A stretch of 64,000 nt of DNA from the NCBI RefSeq assembly GCF_029626155.1, contig NZ_JARUBL010000001.1, positions 4,940,501-5,004,500 of the forward strand, in the 5' to 3' direction. Below are positions 45,651-55,498 of the stretch, piece after piece. The position numbers were made by a program, and so were the translations under genes. Positions within the stretch are counted from its first letter, which is position 1; each line of letters begins with the position of its first letter. This DNA comes from Solwaraspora sp. WMMD1047. GTDB taxonomy: Bacteria > Actinomycetota > Actinomycetes > Mycobacteriales > Micromonosporaceae. The notes under the pieces are model-generated. The model did not search any database. It was not told the DNA's origin and was given only the letters and a program-made list of their open reading frames with translations.

Positions 45651-46199
45651 ATGACGGATTATCGTATCCTGATGGATGCCGATGACATCTCCCGATCGCT
45701 GGCCGAACTCGGCCGGCGGGTGGCCGCCCTGGAAGCCGGCGCACCGGCGGGGACGCCCACCGCACCCCCCGCGGTGGAGAAGCTGCTCGAACGGTTACGC
45801 GGCGGCCCGGACTCCGCCGACGTCGTGCTCTACGCCGGCGTCGGCGGTTGGGACGGCCAGACGTTGGCCTGGCAGGTCGAACGTGGCTGGGAGGAGATCC
45901 GGCAGGCCCCGGCCGAGCGCAGCGCCGCCGTCCTGGCCGCGCTGGGCAACCCGACCCGGGTCCGGATCGCGGTCGAGCTGCTGCGCCGCCGCCTCACCAC
46001 CGCCGAACTGGCGCACCGGCTGAACCAGCCCTCCACCGGCCAGCTCTTCCACCACCTCAAGGAACTGCTCGCGGCCGGCGTCGTCCACCAACCGGAACGA
46101 GGCACCTACGCGGTACGCGAGCAGCAGGTCATCCCACTGTTGACGGTGCTGAGCGCGGTGCTGGATCTGCGCCCGTCGGTGCCCGGGGAGGAAGCGTGA
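45651..46199 (+). CDS. ArsR-like winged-helix regulator
   Basis: The protein has 182 residues from ATG 45651; ATG 45672 is also possible. The C-terminal half is an ArsR-type winged helix (AAVLAALGNPTRVRIAVELL, then AHRLNQPSTGQLFHHLKELL). The N-terminal half, with a coiled segment (ISRSLAELGRRVAALEAG), is not conserved in classical ArsR. No metal-binding cysteines are seen. It lies 24 bases after the terpene synthase gene and overlaps the next gene as GTGA. Confidence 0.8.
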   Translation: MTDYRILMDADDISRSLAELGRRVAALEAGAPAGTPTAPPAVEKLLERLRGGPDSADVVLYAGVGGWDGQTLAWQVERGWEEIRQAPAERSAAVLAALGNPTRVRIAVELLRRRLTTAELAHRLNQPSTGQLFHHLKELLAAGVVHQPERGTYAVREQQVIPLLTVLSAVLDLRPSVPGEEA

Positions 46200-47284
46200 C
46201 GCCCGGGCTCACCGCCGCTCTCGACGCCTACCGCCGCCGGACCCGGACCCCCGGGATCGGCGTGGCGCTGGTGCCGGCCGTGGGCGAGCCGACCGTCGCC
46301 GTGGGCGGCGAGCGGGTCCGCGGGCAGGGCGACCCGGTCGAGCCGGCCGACCGGTGGCATATCGGGTCCTGCATGAAGGCGATGACCGCGGTGGTGGTGG
46401 CCCGGTTCGTGGACCGGGGCGAACTGGCCTGGTCCACCCCCGTGGCGGAACTGTTCGACGCCGACGCCGCGCACCCCGGGTGGCGGGCGGTGACCCTGGC
46501 CGAGGTGCTCACCCACACCGCCGGCGTACCGGCCAACCCCACCGCCGACGAGCTGCGGGCGGCGCTGACCGACCCGACCCCGCTGCCGGTCCAGCGGTCC
46601 CGGCTGGCGCGGCAGACCCTGGACCGGCCGCCCGGGCCGAAGGGCCGCTTCCGCTACTCCAACCTGGGCTACACCCTCGTCGGCGCGGCGCTCGAACGGC
46701 GTACCGGTGCGCCGTTCGAGGAGGTCCTCGCCGCCGAGGTGCTGCGCCCGCTCGGCATGACCACCGCCGGGTTCGGCCCGCCGGCCGCCGACCAGCCCTG
46801 GGGACACCGCGCCCGGTTCGCCGTCCGGGGGCTCGGCGTCGGCCGGGGTCCGGCCGTCGGACCGGCCGACCGGTCGCTGCGGCATCCACCGGACAATCCG
46901 CCGGTCCTCTCCCCGGCCGGGCGGCTGCACCTGGGCCTGTCGGACTGGGCGGCGTTCATCCGGATCTTCCTGGCCCGGCCCGAGAGCCTGGTCAGCGCCG
47001 GGTCGCTGGAGCGGATCGTCACGCCGCCCGCCGGGGCCGAGCAGGGCATGGGCTGGTGGGTCCCCGGCGGCGGGTCGCTGCGGTACCGGGTGGCCTACGC
47101 CCAGCAGGGCTCGAACGCCCGCTGGGTGGCCACCGCCGTCGTCTCCCCGGACCGGTCCGCCGCCGCACTCATCACCTGCAACGACGGCCGCACCCGGATT
47201 CTCACCAGCGTCCTGAACTTCGGTATCGGTCTGCTGCCACCGGCTGCCCCACACCCACAACCCGACGCAGCCCGAACCCGCTAG
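46196..47284 (+). CDS. Serine hydrolase of the beta-lactamase/esterase (class C) family
   Basis: The 362-residue protein contains the SxxK motif in GSCMKAMTA (nucleophile Ser) and the YxN motif in RYSNLGYTL. The third box is not obvious, which is common in esterase-like members. There is no signal peptide, so a cytoplasmic esterase or peptidase is more likely than a secreted beta-lactamase. GTG 46196 overlaps the regulator stop, so it is co-translated with the ArsR-like gene and may be its controlled target or partner. Confidence 0.82.
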   Translation: MTPGLTAALDAYRRRTRTPGIGVALVPAVGEPTVAVGGERVRGQGDPVEPADRWHIGSCMKAMTAVVVARFVDRGELAWSTPVAELFDADAAHPGWRAVTLAEVLTHTAGVPANPTADELRAALTDPTPLPVQRSRLARQTLDRPPGPKGRFRYSNLGYTLVGAALERRTGAPFEEVLAAEVLRPLGMTTAGFGPPAADQPWGHRARFAVRGLGVGRGPAVGPADRSLRHPPDNPPVLSPAGRLHLGLSDWAAFIRIFLARPESLVSAGSLERIVTPPAGAEQGMGWWVPGGGSLRYRVAYAQQGSNARWVATAVVSPDRSAAALITCNDGRTRILTSVLNFGIGLLPPAAPHPQPDAARTR

Positions 47285-47314
47285 CTCAGCGCTCCTCCCC
47301 GCCCGGCTCAACTC

Positions 47315-47860
47315 TCAGTCGTCGGTGTCCCGGATGTGGGTGGCGACCGGTGTGCCGGCCACGCAGGCCACCTCGACCTCGATGTCGTGGTCGGAGCCGG
47401 CGAAGGTGACCTCCGCGTCGTCGTCCGGACCACGGTCGACGTCGGCGGCCCGGTAGCCCTGGGCCGGCGTCCACGACACCAGCGCCACGTCCGCGCCGCG
47501 GCACTCGGCGACCACGGTGCCGCCCGGGGTCGCCAACGCCCGCCGGGACTCCGGCACACCGGGACCCGGCGTGCCGCCCGGTGACTGGCCGGGTTCCGTT
47601 GACTGGCCGGGGTCCGTTGACCGGCCGGGGTCCGATGGTTCGGCGGTGCCCGGTGGCCGGGCCGAGCCGGGGGCCGGGCCGATGCCCGGCGGCTGGGTCG
47701 GGGCGGCGACCAGGCGGGCCACCTCGTCGGCGTCGCGAACCTCGCCGGCCGGGCCGGTGAGGCCGGCCCCGATCACCTGTACGGCGGCGAGCCCGGTGCC
47801 GGTGGCCGCCACCGCGGCGACCAGCCACCCGGCGATCGCCAGCGCGGTCCGTCGTGCCAT
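47315..47860 (-). CDS. Membrane-anchored secreted protein of unknown function
   Basis: The protein has 181 residues. The N-terminal hydrophobic helix LAIAGWLVAAVAATGTGLAA is followed by a Pro/Gly/Ser-rich stalk with repeated DPGQSTEPGQS units. A small C-terminal domain has two cysteines (VVAECRGADVAL, VEVACVAG). The domain is not recognised. It is divergent from the two-component system and shares the promoter region with the direct repeats, so it may be a regulated target. Confidence 0.7.
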   Translation of the reverse strand: MARRTALAIAGWLVAAVAATGTGLAAVQVIGAGLTGPAGEVRDADEVARLVAAPTQPPGIGPAPGSARPPGTAEPSDPGRSTDPGQSTEPGQSPGGTPGPGVPESRRALATPGGTVVAECRGADVALVSWTPAQGYRAADVDRGPDDDAEVTFAGSDHDIEVEVACVAGTPVATHIRDTDD

Positions 47861-47881
47861 CCCCCGACTATGCCCGGTCCC

Positions 47882-47921
47882 TGGTTAAGGCGGGCCCCGG
47901 CCGACCCTAAGAGGTGGTTAA
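47882..47921. promoter_or_regulatory. Direct repeats TGGTTAA, probable response-regulator site
   Basis: TGGTTAA occurs at 47882-47888 and 47915-47921, 33 bases apart or about three helical turns. It lies between the divergent secreted-protein gene and the response-regulator gene (start 47963). OmpR-type regulators often bind tandem direct repeats, so autoregulation is plausible. Confidence 0.45.
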
Positions 47922-47962
47922 CGAGGCAGCTCACCGGCGGACCGACCGGATACCGTGCTGGC

Positions 47963-48727
47963 GTGGCCCGCCTCCTGCTGATCGAAGACGACCCGGCGAT
48001 CCGGACCCCGCTGCTGCGGGCGCTGCGCGAGCGGGGCCACGCCGTCGCGGCGGCGCACACCGCCATGGCCGGCCTGCAGTCGGTTCTCGACGACCGGCCC
48101 GACCTGGTCGTACTCGATCTGGGGCTGCCCGACCTGGACGGGCTGGAGCTGCTCAGGATGATCCGGGCGGTCACCGCCGTACCGGTGATCATCGCCACCG
48201 CCCGGGACGACGAGACGGAGATCGTCCGAGGGCTGGACGCGGGCGGCGACGACTACGTGGTCAAACCGTTCACCGCCGCCCAGCTCGACGCCCGGATCCG
48301 GGCGGTGCTGCGACGCGGGCCGGCGGCGGGCGGCACCGACTCGGCGCTCGTGGTCGGCGAGCTGCGGGTGGACGTCGGCGCCCGCCGGGCCACCCTGGCC
48401 GGCGTCGAGCTGGAGCTGACGCCCCGCGAGTTCGACCTGCTGCACCACCTCGCCGGCCGGGCCGATCAGGTGGTCACCAAGCGGGAACTGCTCACCGAGG
48501 TCTGGCAGGTGCCCTACGGCGGCGCCGACAAGACCGTCGACGTGCACCTGTCCTGGTTGCGCCGCAAACTCGGCGAGACCGCCCAGCAACCGCGCTACCT
48601 GCACACGGTCCGCGGCGTGGGCGTACGCCTGAGCGCCCCACCCACTGGCGTCAGCGGCGCCGGGACGGACGGTGCCGGGCCGACCAGTGGTGCGGCGGAC
48701 GGTGGCGGCGGGGTTGGTGGTCCATGA
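47963..48727 (+). CDS. OmpR-family response regulator
   Basis: The 254-residue protein contains a receiver domain with acidic pocket EDD at 8-10, phospho-acceptor Asp52 in LVVLDLGLPD, and Lys in VVKPF. This is joined to a C-terminal winged helix (ELTPREFDLLHHLAGRADQV, YLHTVRGVGVRL). The last 30 residues are a Gly/Thr-rich tail. GTG 47963 begins at the receiver domain. Its stop overlaps the kinase start as ATGA. Confidence 0.94.
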   Translation: MARLLLIEDDPAIRTPLLRALRERGHAVAAAHTAMAGLQSVLDDRPDLVVLDLGLPDLDGLELLRMIRAVTAVPVIIATARDDETEIVRGLDAGGDDYVVKPFTAAQLDARIRAVLRRGPAAGGTDSALVVGELRVDVGARRATLAGVELELTPREFDLLHHLAGRADQVVTKRELLTEVWQVPYGGADKTVDVHLSWLRRKLGETAQQPRYLHTVRGVGVRLSAPPTGVSGAGTDGAGPTSGAADGGGGVGGP

Positions 48728-50109
48728 GGCGGCGACTGACGCTGCTGGTGGCGGCGACCATGTGCCTGGTGCTGCTGGCGTTCCTGGTGCCGTTGGCGGT
48801 GCTGCTGCGTACCGTGGCTCGGGACCGGGCGGTGGCACAGGCCGGCGCCGACGCCCAGGGGCTGGTGTCGGTGGTCGGCACCGCCGACCCGGAGTCGCTG
48901 CGGGTCAGCGCGGAGCAGGTGGCGGCCGCCAGCGGCCGCCCGATCACGGTGTTCCTGCCGGACGGCGCGGTGCTCGGTACCCCGGCCGAGCGGACCGACG
49001 GGGTCGAGCTGGCGTCGCGCGGCGAGAGCCTGAGCGTGGACCGGTCCGACGGCCGGGAGATCCTGGTCGCGGTCCAGGGCAGACCGGAGGGTACGGCGGT
49101 GATCCGCACCTTCGTGCCGGCCGAGGAGCTGACCCGGGGGGTGTGGCGGGCCTGGCTGGTGCTGGCCGGGCTGGGCGTCGCGCTGCTGCTGCTGGGGTTG
49201 CTGGTCGCCGACCGGCTGGCGCGGGCGTTGACCGCCCCGATCGCGGAGCTGGCCACCGTGTCGCATCGGCTGGCCCGGGCGGAGCTGTCCGCCCGCGCGC
49301 GACCGGCCGGGCCGCCGGAGCTGCGCGAGGTGGCCGGCGCGCTCAACCACCTGGCCGGCCGGATCCAGGAGCTGCTGCGCGACGAGCGGGAGCAGGTGGC
49401 GGACCTGTCGCACCGGCTGCGTACCCCGTTGACGTCGTTGAAGCTGGAGTCGGAGTCGTTGGCCGACCCGGCGGAGGCGGCCCGGATCACCGCCCGGGTG
49501 GACGACCTGGAGCGGGCGGTGACCGGGCTGATCCGGCAGGCCCGCTGGCGGGGTACCGAGGGTGCGACCGTGGCCGCCTGCGACGCCACGGCGGTGGTCC
49601 GGGACCGGGTGGAGTTCTGGTCGGTGCTCGCCGAGGACACCGACCGGCCGGTCACCCTGGACCTGGCCGAGACACCGTTACCGGTACGGGTCGGCGCCGA
49701 CGAGTTGGCCGCCGCCGTGGACGCGCTGCTGGGCAACGTCTTCGCGCACACCCCGGACGGGACGGCGTTCGGGGTGAGGCTGGCCGGGCGGCCCGGCGGT
49801 GGTGCCCGGCTGGTCGTCACCGACCAGGGTCCGGGGCTGCCGGCAGGGCTGGCCGGGTCCGGTGTGCTGCGACGCGGGGCGAGCGCCGCCGGCTCGACCG
49901 GACTCGGCCTCGACATCGTGCGGCGGGCCGCCACCGACAGCGGCGGCACGATGTCCGTGTCCAACGCTTCGCCCGGCGGCGCCCTGATCACCGTCGACCT
50001 CGGTCCCCCACCTGAGCCCATGAACCGCTCGCGATCACGGTCGACGGACGGAAGCAATCACGGTCCGGCTCACGAGATGAACGCCAGTTACCCTAAAACC
50101 GCGACGTAG
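48724..50109 (+). CDS. Sensor histidine kinase
   Basis: The 461-residue kinase has membrane helices at about 5-30 and 142-165 enclosing an external sensor domain of 110 residues. A HAMP domain follows, then the H box ADLSHRLRTPLTSLKLE with phospho-acceptor His230, and an ATP-binding domain with VTDQGPGLPAG and STGLGLDIVRR. The N box is short (LLGNVFAHT). It is coupled by a 4-base overlap to its regulator. The last 40 residues are polar and non-conserved. The stimulus is unknown. Confidence 0.93.
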   Translation: MRRRLTLLVAATMCLVLLAFLVPLAVLLRTVARDRAVAQAGADAQGLVSVVGTADPESLRVSAEQVAAASGRPITVFLPDGAVLGTPAERTDGVELASRGESLSVDRSDGREILVAVQGRPEGTAVIRTFVPAEELTRGVWRAWLVLAGLGVALLLLGLLVADRLARALTAPIAELATVSHRLARAELSARARPAGPPELREVAGALNHLAGRIQELLRDEREQVADLSHRLRTPLTSLKLESESLADPAEAARITARVDDLERAVTGLIRQARWRGTEGATVAACDATAVVRDRVEFWSVLAEDTDRPVTLDLAETPLPVRVGADELAAAVDALLGNVFAHTPDGTAFGVRLAGRPGGGARLVVTDQGPGLPAGLAGSGVLRRGASAAGSTGLGLDIVRRAATDSGGTMSVSNASPGGALITVDLGPPPEPMNRSRSRSTDGSNHGPAHEMNASYPKTAT

Positions 50110-50263
50110 GGTATCTGACGTTCACCTCGTACCGGACGGCGGCGATCTTGAGGAGCCATCGTGAGCGGCTGTGCCCGCTGGTAAGACATCCGTAGCGCCC
50201 ACGTCGGGCGTGCCGGCGGCGAGCAGGCAGTCCCCGGCGACCGGCTGATCGGTCGGGCGTTGA

Positions 50264-51751
50264 TCAGCCAACCGCTGACCCCTGGTCGGACTCGGCGTGC
50301 CGAACGTCCACCGCGATGACGTTGCCGAATACCTGGACCCGGATCGGCGACTCGCCGCGTACGCCCACCGCCCACGACAGGACACCCTCGAAATCACCGG
50401 TCCGGACGACCTCGGTCACCGCGAACGTGCCGGCGCCCCGGAGCCGCTCAGGGCCGGTGTACGTCGGCTCGCCCGTCCCGGTTCGCTCGCGACCGGACGC
50501 GAGCCGCATGCGGACGACGACCACGGCGTCGCCCTGGATGCTCACCTCCGCGCCGGAGCCGTCTTCGGTGATCGGCCGATCCTCGTACGACACCTCGTAA
50601 CCGGGCGCGCCGTCGCCGAACTGGAACGTGACCCGGTCGTAGCCGGCGTGGAGCCCGGTCTCCACGTCGGTCAGGAGGTGGAACTGGTCGGACGGGCCGG
50701 TGTTCTCCGGTTGAGTGTCGGTGCCGGGCAGCACATCGGTGGACCGGCCCCGCGCGTCGATGGCGACGGCCATCTCCTGGTCGGCGGTGTACCCGATCAC
50801 CCGATCGGTCGCCGACTGGTCGACCGGCACCACCCAGGCCCGGGTGTCCGTTCCGGCGACGGGTGACGGGCGGAAACCCGCGGTGCCCTCGTCCGTGGTC
50901 GCGACCAGGACACGGGGCAGTTCGGGGGCGGCCAGCCCGCCGATCGCCCGGAGGTCGCCGGGCACGTCGAGCGGGCTCACCGTGAGCTCGCGGTCCGACC
51001 CGCCCGCGCTCCAGCAGGCAGGGTCACCCCCGCGACCGTCGGCGCGGGCGACCAGACAGACTTCCTCGGCGGTCCGGACGGCTACGACATCGAACCCGTC
51101 GTAACGGGCGACGACGGTCCGTTCGCCGGGCGGCCCGCCGTCATCGCCGTCCTGGCCGTCCTGGCCGTTGTCGCCGTTGCCGTCGTCCGGTGGCGGTGCG
51201 GTGAAGTCGAGGTTCGCCATGATCTGGTCGACCACCCTGCTGTTGCGGGAGAAGTCGCGCCCGGGTGCGTCGTGGGTCGTCGCGAGGAAACTGCCGTCCG
51301 CGATGTCGACCACCCAGGTGTACGCGAGCGTGCCCTCGTCGAGCAGTCCCTCCCCGGTGGCTTCGTCGACCACGGCGACGGCCTCGCGCCCGTCGACCAT
51401 GGCTGAGTCGCGGGAGCGGACCTCGCCGAACGCGTCGGACGACGAGGTGGTGCGGTATCCAACGTCCGTGGACCGCAGGACGACCGCGACGTCGGGCTCG
51501 GTACCCTCGGTCACCGAGATGGGCTCGGGGTCGAAGTAGCTGCATGTCTGCACCACGTCGCCGGGGTTGGTGTGCCAGTCGGCGGGGTATCGCGCGACGT
51601 ACCCGACTTCGTCGTTGGTGCACTCCGCCAGTTCGGGAGCGGGAGTGGTCTCCGTCGGGGTGGTCGGCCCGCCGGTTCCGTTCCCGGGGTTGTTCGCGCA
51701 TGCGCTCAACGCCAGCAAGACGGCGGCGGAGAGCGGCCAGATGCGTCGCAT
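50264..51751 (-). CDS. Secreted lipoprotein with a C-terminal AMIN-like domain
   Basis: The 495-residue protein starts with signal peptide MRRIWPLSAAVLLALSACAN and lipobox LSAC. A Thr/Pro spacer leads to a domain at about 40-190 (NDEVGYVARYPADWHTNPGD), an acidic Gly/Asp linker (DDGNGDNGQDGQDGDDGG), a middle domain, and a C-terminal AMIN-like domain (GYDRVTFQFGDGAPGYEVSY, then GDFEGVLSWAVGV). AMIN-type domains bind cell-wall polymers. AGGAGG precedes ATG 51751. It follows the S8 peptidase gene by 79 bases on the same strand, so they may act together in the envelope. Confidence 0.8.
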   Translation of the reverse strand: MRRIWPLSAAVLLALSACANNPGNGTGGPTTPTETTPAPELAECTNDEVGYVARYPADWHTNPGDVVQTCSYFDPEPISVTEGTEPDVAVVLRSTDVGYRTTSSSDAFGEVRSRDSAMVDGREAVAVVDEATGEGLLDEGTLAYTWVVDIADGSFLATTHDAPGRDFSRNSRVVDQIMANLDFTAPPPDDGNGDNGQDGQDGDDGGPPGERTVVARYDGFDVVAVRTAEEVCLVARADGRGGDPACWSAGGSDRELTVSPLDVPGDLRAIGGLAAPELPRVLVATTDEGTAGFRPSPVAGTDTRAWVVPVDQSATDRVIGYTADQEMAVAIDARGRSTDVLPGTDTQPENTGPSDQFHLLTDVETGLHAGYDRVTFQFGDGAPGYEVSYEDRPITEDGSGAEVSIQGDAVVVVRMRLASGRERTGTGEPTYTGPERLRGAGTFAVTEVVRTGDFEGVLSWAVGVRGESPIRVQVFGNVIAVDVRHAESDQGSAVG

Positions 51752-51830
51752 GTCTGACCTCCTTCGTAGACGGGCAGGAAACTGCGGTTTGCCGTTCCGG
51801 ACCCGGCCGATCGGCCGGCTGCCCGGCTCC

Positions 51831-54800
51831 TCACCGGGCGGCGAGTTCGTACGCCCGGATGATGGTCTGCTCGACCCTGTTGCCACCCTCGTCGGTGGCG
51901 GTGGCGCGCAGTGACACGAACCGGGCCGCTGAGTCGTGTCGGATGCGCGCCAGCCAGCCGTGGCCGACCGAGGTGACCGGAACCTCGGCCCAGGTGTCAC
52001 CGTCGTCGGGCGATGCTTCGACGACGAGGTCGTCCACCGGCGGCGTACCGTGCTGGGCTTCTACGGTGACCGGCACGAACGCGGCCGGCCCGGCCGGCAT
52101 CCGGTTGTGCCGGTCGAGGAACGGCGCGAACCGTACGACGGTCAGTGGTAGCGGTCGGGGTTCGGGGTCGACGACGTGTCTGGACTGGAACGTCCAGGCC
52201 ACGTCGACCGTGGTCGAGAGGTGTGCGGTGCCCGGCAGCCGGGCCAGGGTCGTCTCCAGTCCCAGGTTCGTGGCACCGGGGGGCACGTCGAACTCGCCGG
52301 TACCCGGGCGGCTGGTCTCGTCGACCAGTTCGCCGTCTGCGTACAGGGCGGTACGCGTGCCGAGGTAGTCGATCAGGAAGGTGGTGCCGGGGTGCCCGGC
52401 GCGGTCGGTCTGCAGCGGCACGTCGACCTGGATGGTGTCGCCCAGCCTCGTCGCCGCCGTCGAGCCGTCCGGGCTGACCAGACCGGGGCCGATCACAGCG
52501 GCGTTCCAGCTGTCCACCTGCCACCGGCCCGGCTCGTAGCTGGTCGGCACCGTCCGCAGCGTGCGCAGGTTCGGTTGCTGTTCGAACTCGATCTGCCACG
52601 TTTCGTCGCCGGTTGTGACGTGCAGGTCCAGCGTGGCGGGCAGGTCCACCTCCGGAAGTCGCCCGGACGTCGACGTGCCGAGGAACGGTCCGGTGGCGAC
52701 GATCTCGCCGGAGCCGGTCTGGTCGGTGCCGGTGCTGAAGGCGTACAGCCGCAGCGTGGCGAGCTCGTGCCGGTGGACGTCCCGCCGCAGGCCGGTGGGC
52801 AGCCGGCCGCCCTCGAACCAGGCGAGTGCGTAACGGTCGTTGCTGTCGGTGCCCCAGAATCCACGATCCTGGTCTCGAACTGGTGCGCGTCGAGCTCGGG
52901 GCCGAGCTGGCCGATGTGGTTGCGGTCCAGGCCGACGAGGTTGCTCGAAAACCGCCGGGTGTCCTCGGCCAGCTGCAGTTCGTAGCCGATCAGGCCGCGT
53001 TGCAGCTCAGCGGTATCGTCCGGAACGGTCACCTCGACGGCCCTCGCCGAACGGGCGTCCACCTCGATCGAGGTGTCCCCGGTCACCTCCAGCAACGGTT
53101 GCACCAGTAGGGCCAGCCCACCGTCGGGGGTGGGGAATCGGGCGTCCAGGTGATACCGGCCTGGCGCGATCCGGACGGCGGTCTCCGTCCCGTGCGAAGC
53201 GCCGGCGAACCACCACTGCCGTTCCTCGTCGTGATCCTGAAGTCGCATGCTGTAGTTGTCGCTGGGTTCGCCGTCCCGATCGACGAAGGCGAACGTGACG
53301 GTGTAAAGTTCCGCCTCCTGGTGGATACCGAACGGCGTGGTGGTGGTGCTGCCGTCCGGGGAGACTGCCGTGAGGCGTCCGGAGTAGTGCCCGTTCGGGC
53401 CACCAAGGCTGGTGTCGGCGGTCAGCGTCGTCGCGGCAGTGCCACCGCCCGGCACCTCCAGCGCGCTGTCGGCGAGCGTGAACATCCCTTCGGCCGGCGC
53501 CTTTCCGTCCGGCCCGAACGCCATCACCGACAACTCCAGCGCGACGTTCTCGGTACCGGTGTTGACGTACGTGACGGTCCGTTCGACCGGGTCATCGTCA
53601 GAGTGCGGCCATCGCCGTACTCCGAGGTCGACGCTCGCGGGCTCGGTGGTGACGGTCTGCTCGACTGCGGTAGCCACGTCCAGCAGTCCCGCGCCCTGCT
53701 GGTACGCCGGTTCGCCGGTACGCGGATCGGCCGAGGCCATCAGCCTGGCCTTGAGCTCGGCCGGGGCAAGATCCGGTTCGGCTTCGAGCAGCAGGGCCGC
53801 CGCACCGGCGACGAGCGGGGCGGACAGTGAGGTTCCCGAGTCGCGGACGTAGTCGTTGTCGACGGGCACGCCGATGTAACCCTCGCTGGCGCGAGCGCCG
53901 GTGACCTCGACACCCGGGGCCAGGAGGTCCGGCTTGACGACGGTCGCACCCGCCCGGGGTCCCGGGCTGGACTGCTCCCAGATGACGCCGTCCTTGTCCA
54001 CGGCACCCACACCGACAGCCGACCGCGCGCTGGCCGGCGATTCCACCGTTCCGTCAGCCGCCCCGGCATTGCCCGCTGCGGCCACGAACAGCAGGCCAGC
54101 CTGCTGAGTGAGCCGGTCGACCGCCTGCTCGAACGGATGCGGAGTCGTCTCGGCCCGGACGGTCGCGCCGAGACTCAGATTGACGACCTGCGCACCCTGG
54201 TCAGCCGCCCACTGCATGCCCTCGATCACAGCCGACTCGCGGAACGTGCCCTCCGCGTTCGTGACCTTGCCGTCGAGCAGGGTCGCGCCCGGCGCCAGGC
54301 CGCGATACGTCCCGCCTGACGCCGCGCCCGTACCGGCGGCCGCCGATGCGACGAGCGTGCCGTGGCCCGACTGGTCACCCGCTTCCTCAGCGGTGAAGTT
54401 CGCCACCTCCGCGACGCGTCCGGCGAGGTCGGGGTGGCTGGCGTCGATGCCCGAGTCGAGGACGGCGATCGTCACGCCCTCGCCGGTGAGGCCGGCGTCC
54501 CAGGCGGCCGGCGCGTTCACCAGGGCGGTACTCTCGTCCAGCCTCGTGTGGCCGGTGGCATCGAGCCAGACCCGCTCGACGCCGTTGAGCGATCGTGATC
54601 CGGCAGCGGTCATCGCCGACCAGAACTCCGCTGCCCTGGTCTTGTCGACCTCGGCGGCCAATCCGTCGACGGCGGGAAGTTCGCGGCCCGGCGCGGCGCC
54701 GGCGCTGGCGAGCGCCGTGCCAGCGGACGCCGGTGCGGCCGGCGCGGAGACGATGAGCGGCACGGTGTCGGTGTTCGCGTCGTCGTATCCGGCCTCGATC

Positions 54801-55147
54801 AGCAGACTGACGTCGAACAATCGGCCGTCGAGTGTGCGGTTCGCCAGGTAGCGACTCGCGTCGGAGGGAACCACCTCGAGGCGGTCACCCGCCGACGAGA
54901 TGTGGAAGGAGACCTCCTCGCGACCTGCGGCTGGTTCCACCCGGGCACGGCCGAGGTCGCCGTCCACGACGACAACCCGGTCGCCGGTCACGAGGGTGAC
55001 ACGGACGTCGTCACCAGCTTCCGTCCCGGTTGAGGTCTCGGCTGTTCGCTGTGCGTCGCTGGGTGGGGTCGGCTCGACGGTGCCGGGTCCGGTTCTCGCG
55101 GCGGCCGCGACAACGACGAGTGAAAGCATGACGGGGAGCCGTTCCAT
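51831..55147 (-). pseudogene. Secreted S8 (subtilisin-like) serine peptidase with a late frameshift
   Basis: The first frame runs from ATG 55147. It has a short hydrophobic N-terminus, a propeptide region, and the subtilase domain with Asp231 (AVLDSGID), His262 (SGHGTLVAS), oxyanion Asn360 (AAAGNAGAAD) and Ser440 (SGTSLSAPLVAG), all intact. At 52857-52862 (minus strand GTGGATTCTGGGGC) protein-like coding jumps by one base into a frame continuing to 51831 (FWGTDSNDRYALAWFEGGRL onward). A one-base loss would explain it; the joined product would have about 1105 residues. Unrepaired, the first frame adds an abnormal tail and stops at 52493. The catalytic part could still be made. Confidence 0.75.
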
Positions 55148-55149
55148 GA

Positions 55150-55212
55150 TCAGCCTCTGGTAGATCGTTCAGGGCGGTACACCAATTCGCTACCCACGAG
55201 GCGCTCGCTCAT
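55150..55212 (-). CDS. 20-codon leader ORF upstream of the S8 peptidase
   Basis: ATG 55212 is preceded by the strong site GGGAGGGAGG and encodes MSERLVGSELVYRPERSTRG, ending TGA 2 bases before the peptidase ATG. The peptidase has only a modest AGAGG of its own inside this ORF. The arrangement suggests translational coupling or a regulatory leader. The peptide has no signal or modification motif that I recognise. Confidence 0.4.
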   Translation of the reverse strand: MSERLVGSELVYRPERSTRG

Positions 55213-55231
55213 ACACACCTCCCTCCCGGTC

Positions 55232-55498
55232 CTAGATTGAACGTCGGCGGAACCGGGGCTCCCGTTGCGGCGTGCCGTGCTGGTCCAGCCAGCCCACGAA
55301 GCGGCGGTGCAGCACTCCAGCGTGGGTGTTGGGCAGGTCGCTCATCGCTCGGACCAGGTGCGAGGTGAGGTAGAGCGACAGTGACACCGGGGCGCGCTCG
55401 TACTCGGCCCGCAACTCCTGGCGGCGAGTGCCGCACGGCCAGGGCATCCCGCAGCCGGCGCAGTCCCAGGCCGGGGTCACCGGCTCGTGGCTGCTCAT
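55232..55498 (-). CDS. Small cysteine-containing hypothetical protein
   Basis: The 88-residue protein begins MSSHEPVTPAWDCAGCGMPW. The CAGCGMPWPC cluster could bind zinc. The rest is helical and basic at the end (REPRFRRRSI). ATG 55498 overlaps the preceding gene's stop as ATGA. Similar small genes often accompany XRE/DUF397 loci in actinomycetes; function is unknown. Confidence 0.7.
   Translation of the reverse strand: MSSHEPVTPAWDCAGCGMPWPCGTRRQELRAEYERAPVSLSLYLTSHLVRAMSDLPNTHAGVLHRRFVGWLDQHGTPQREPRFRRRSI

Noticed and set aside
52850-52870. Programmed -1 frameshift site in the subtilisin gene
   Set aside because: The local GGGG run is not a classical slippery heptamer and no strong downstream structure stands out, so a simple lesion is preferred.
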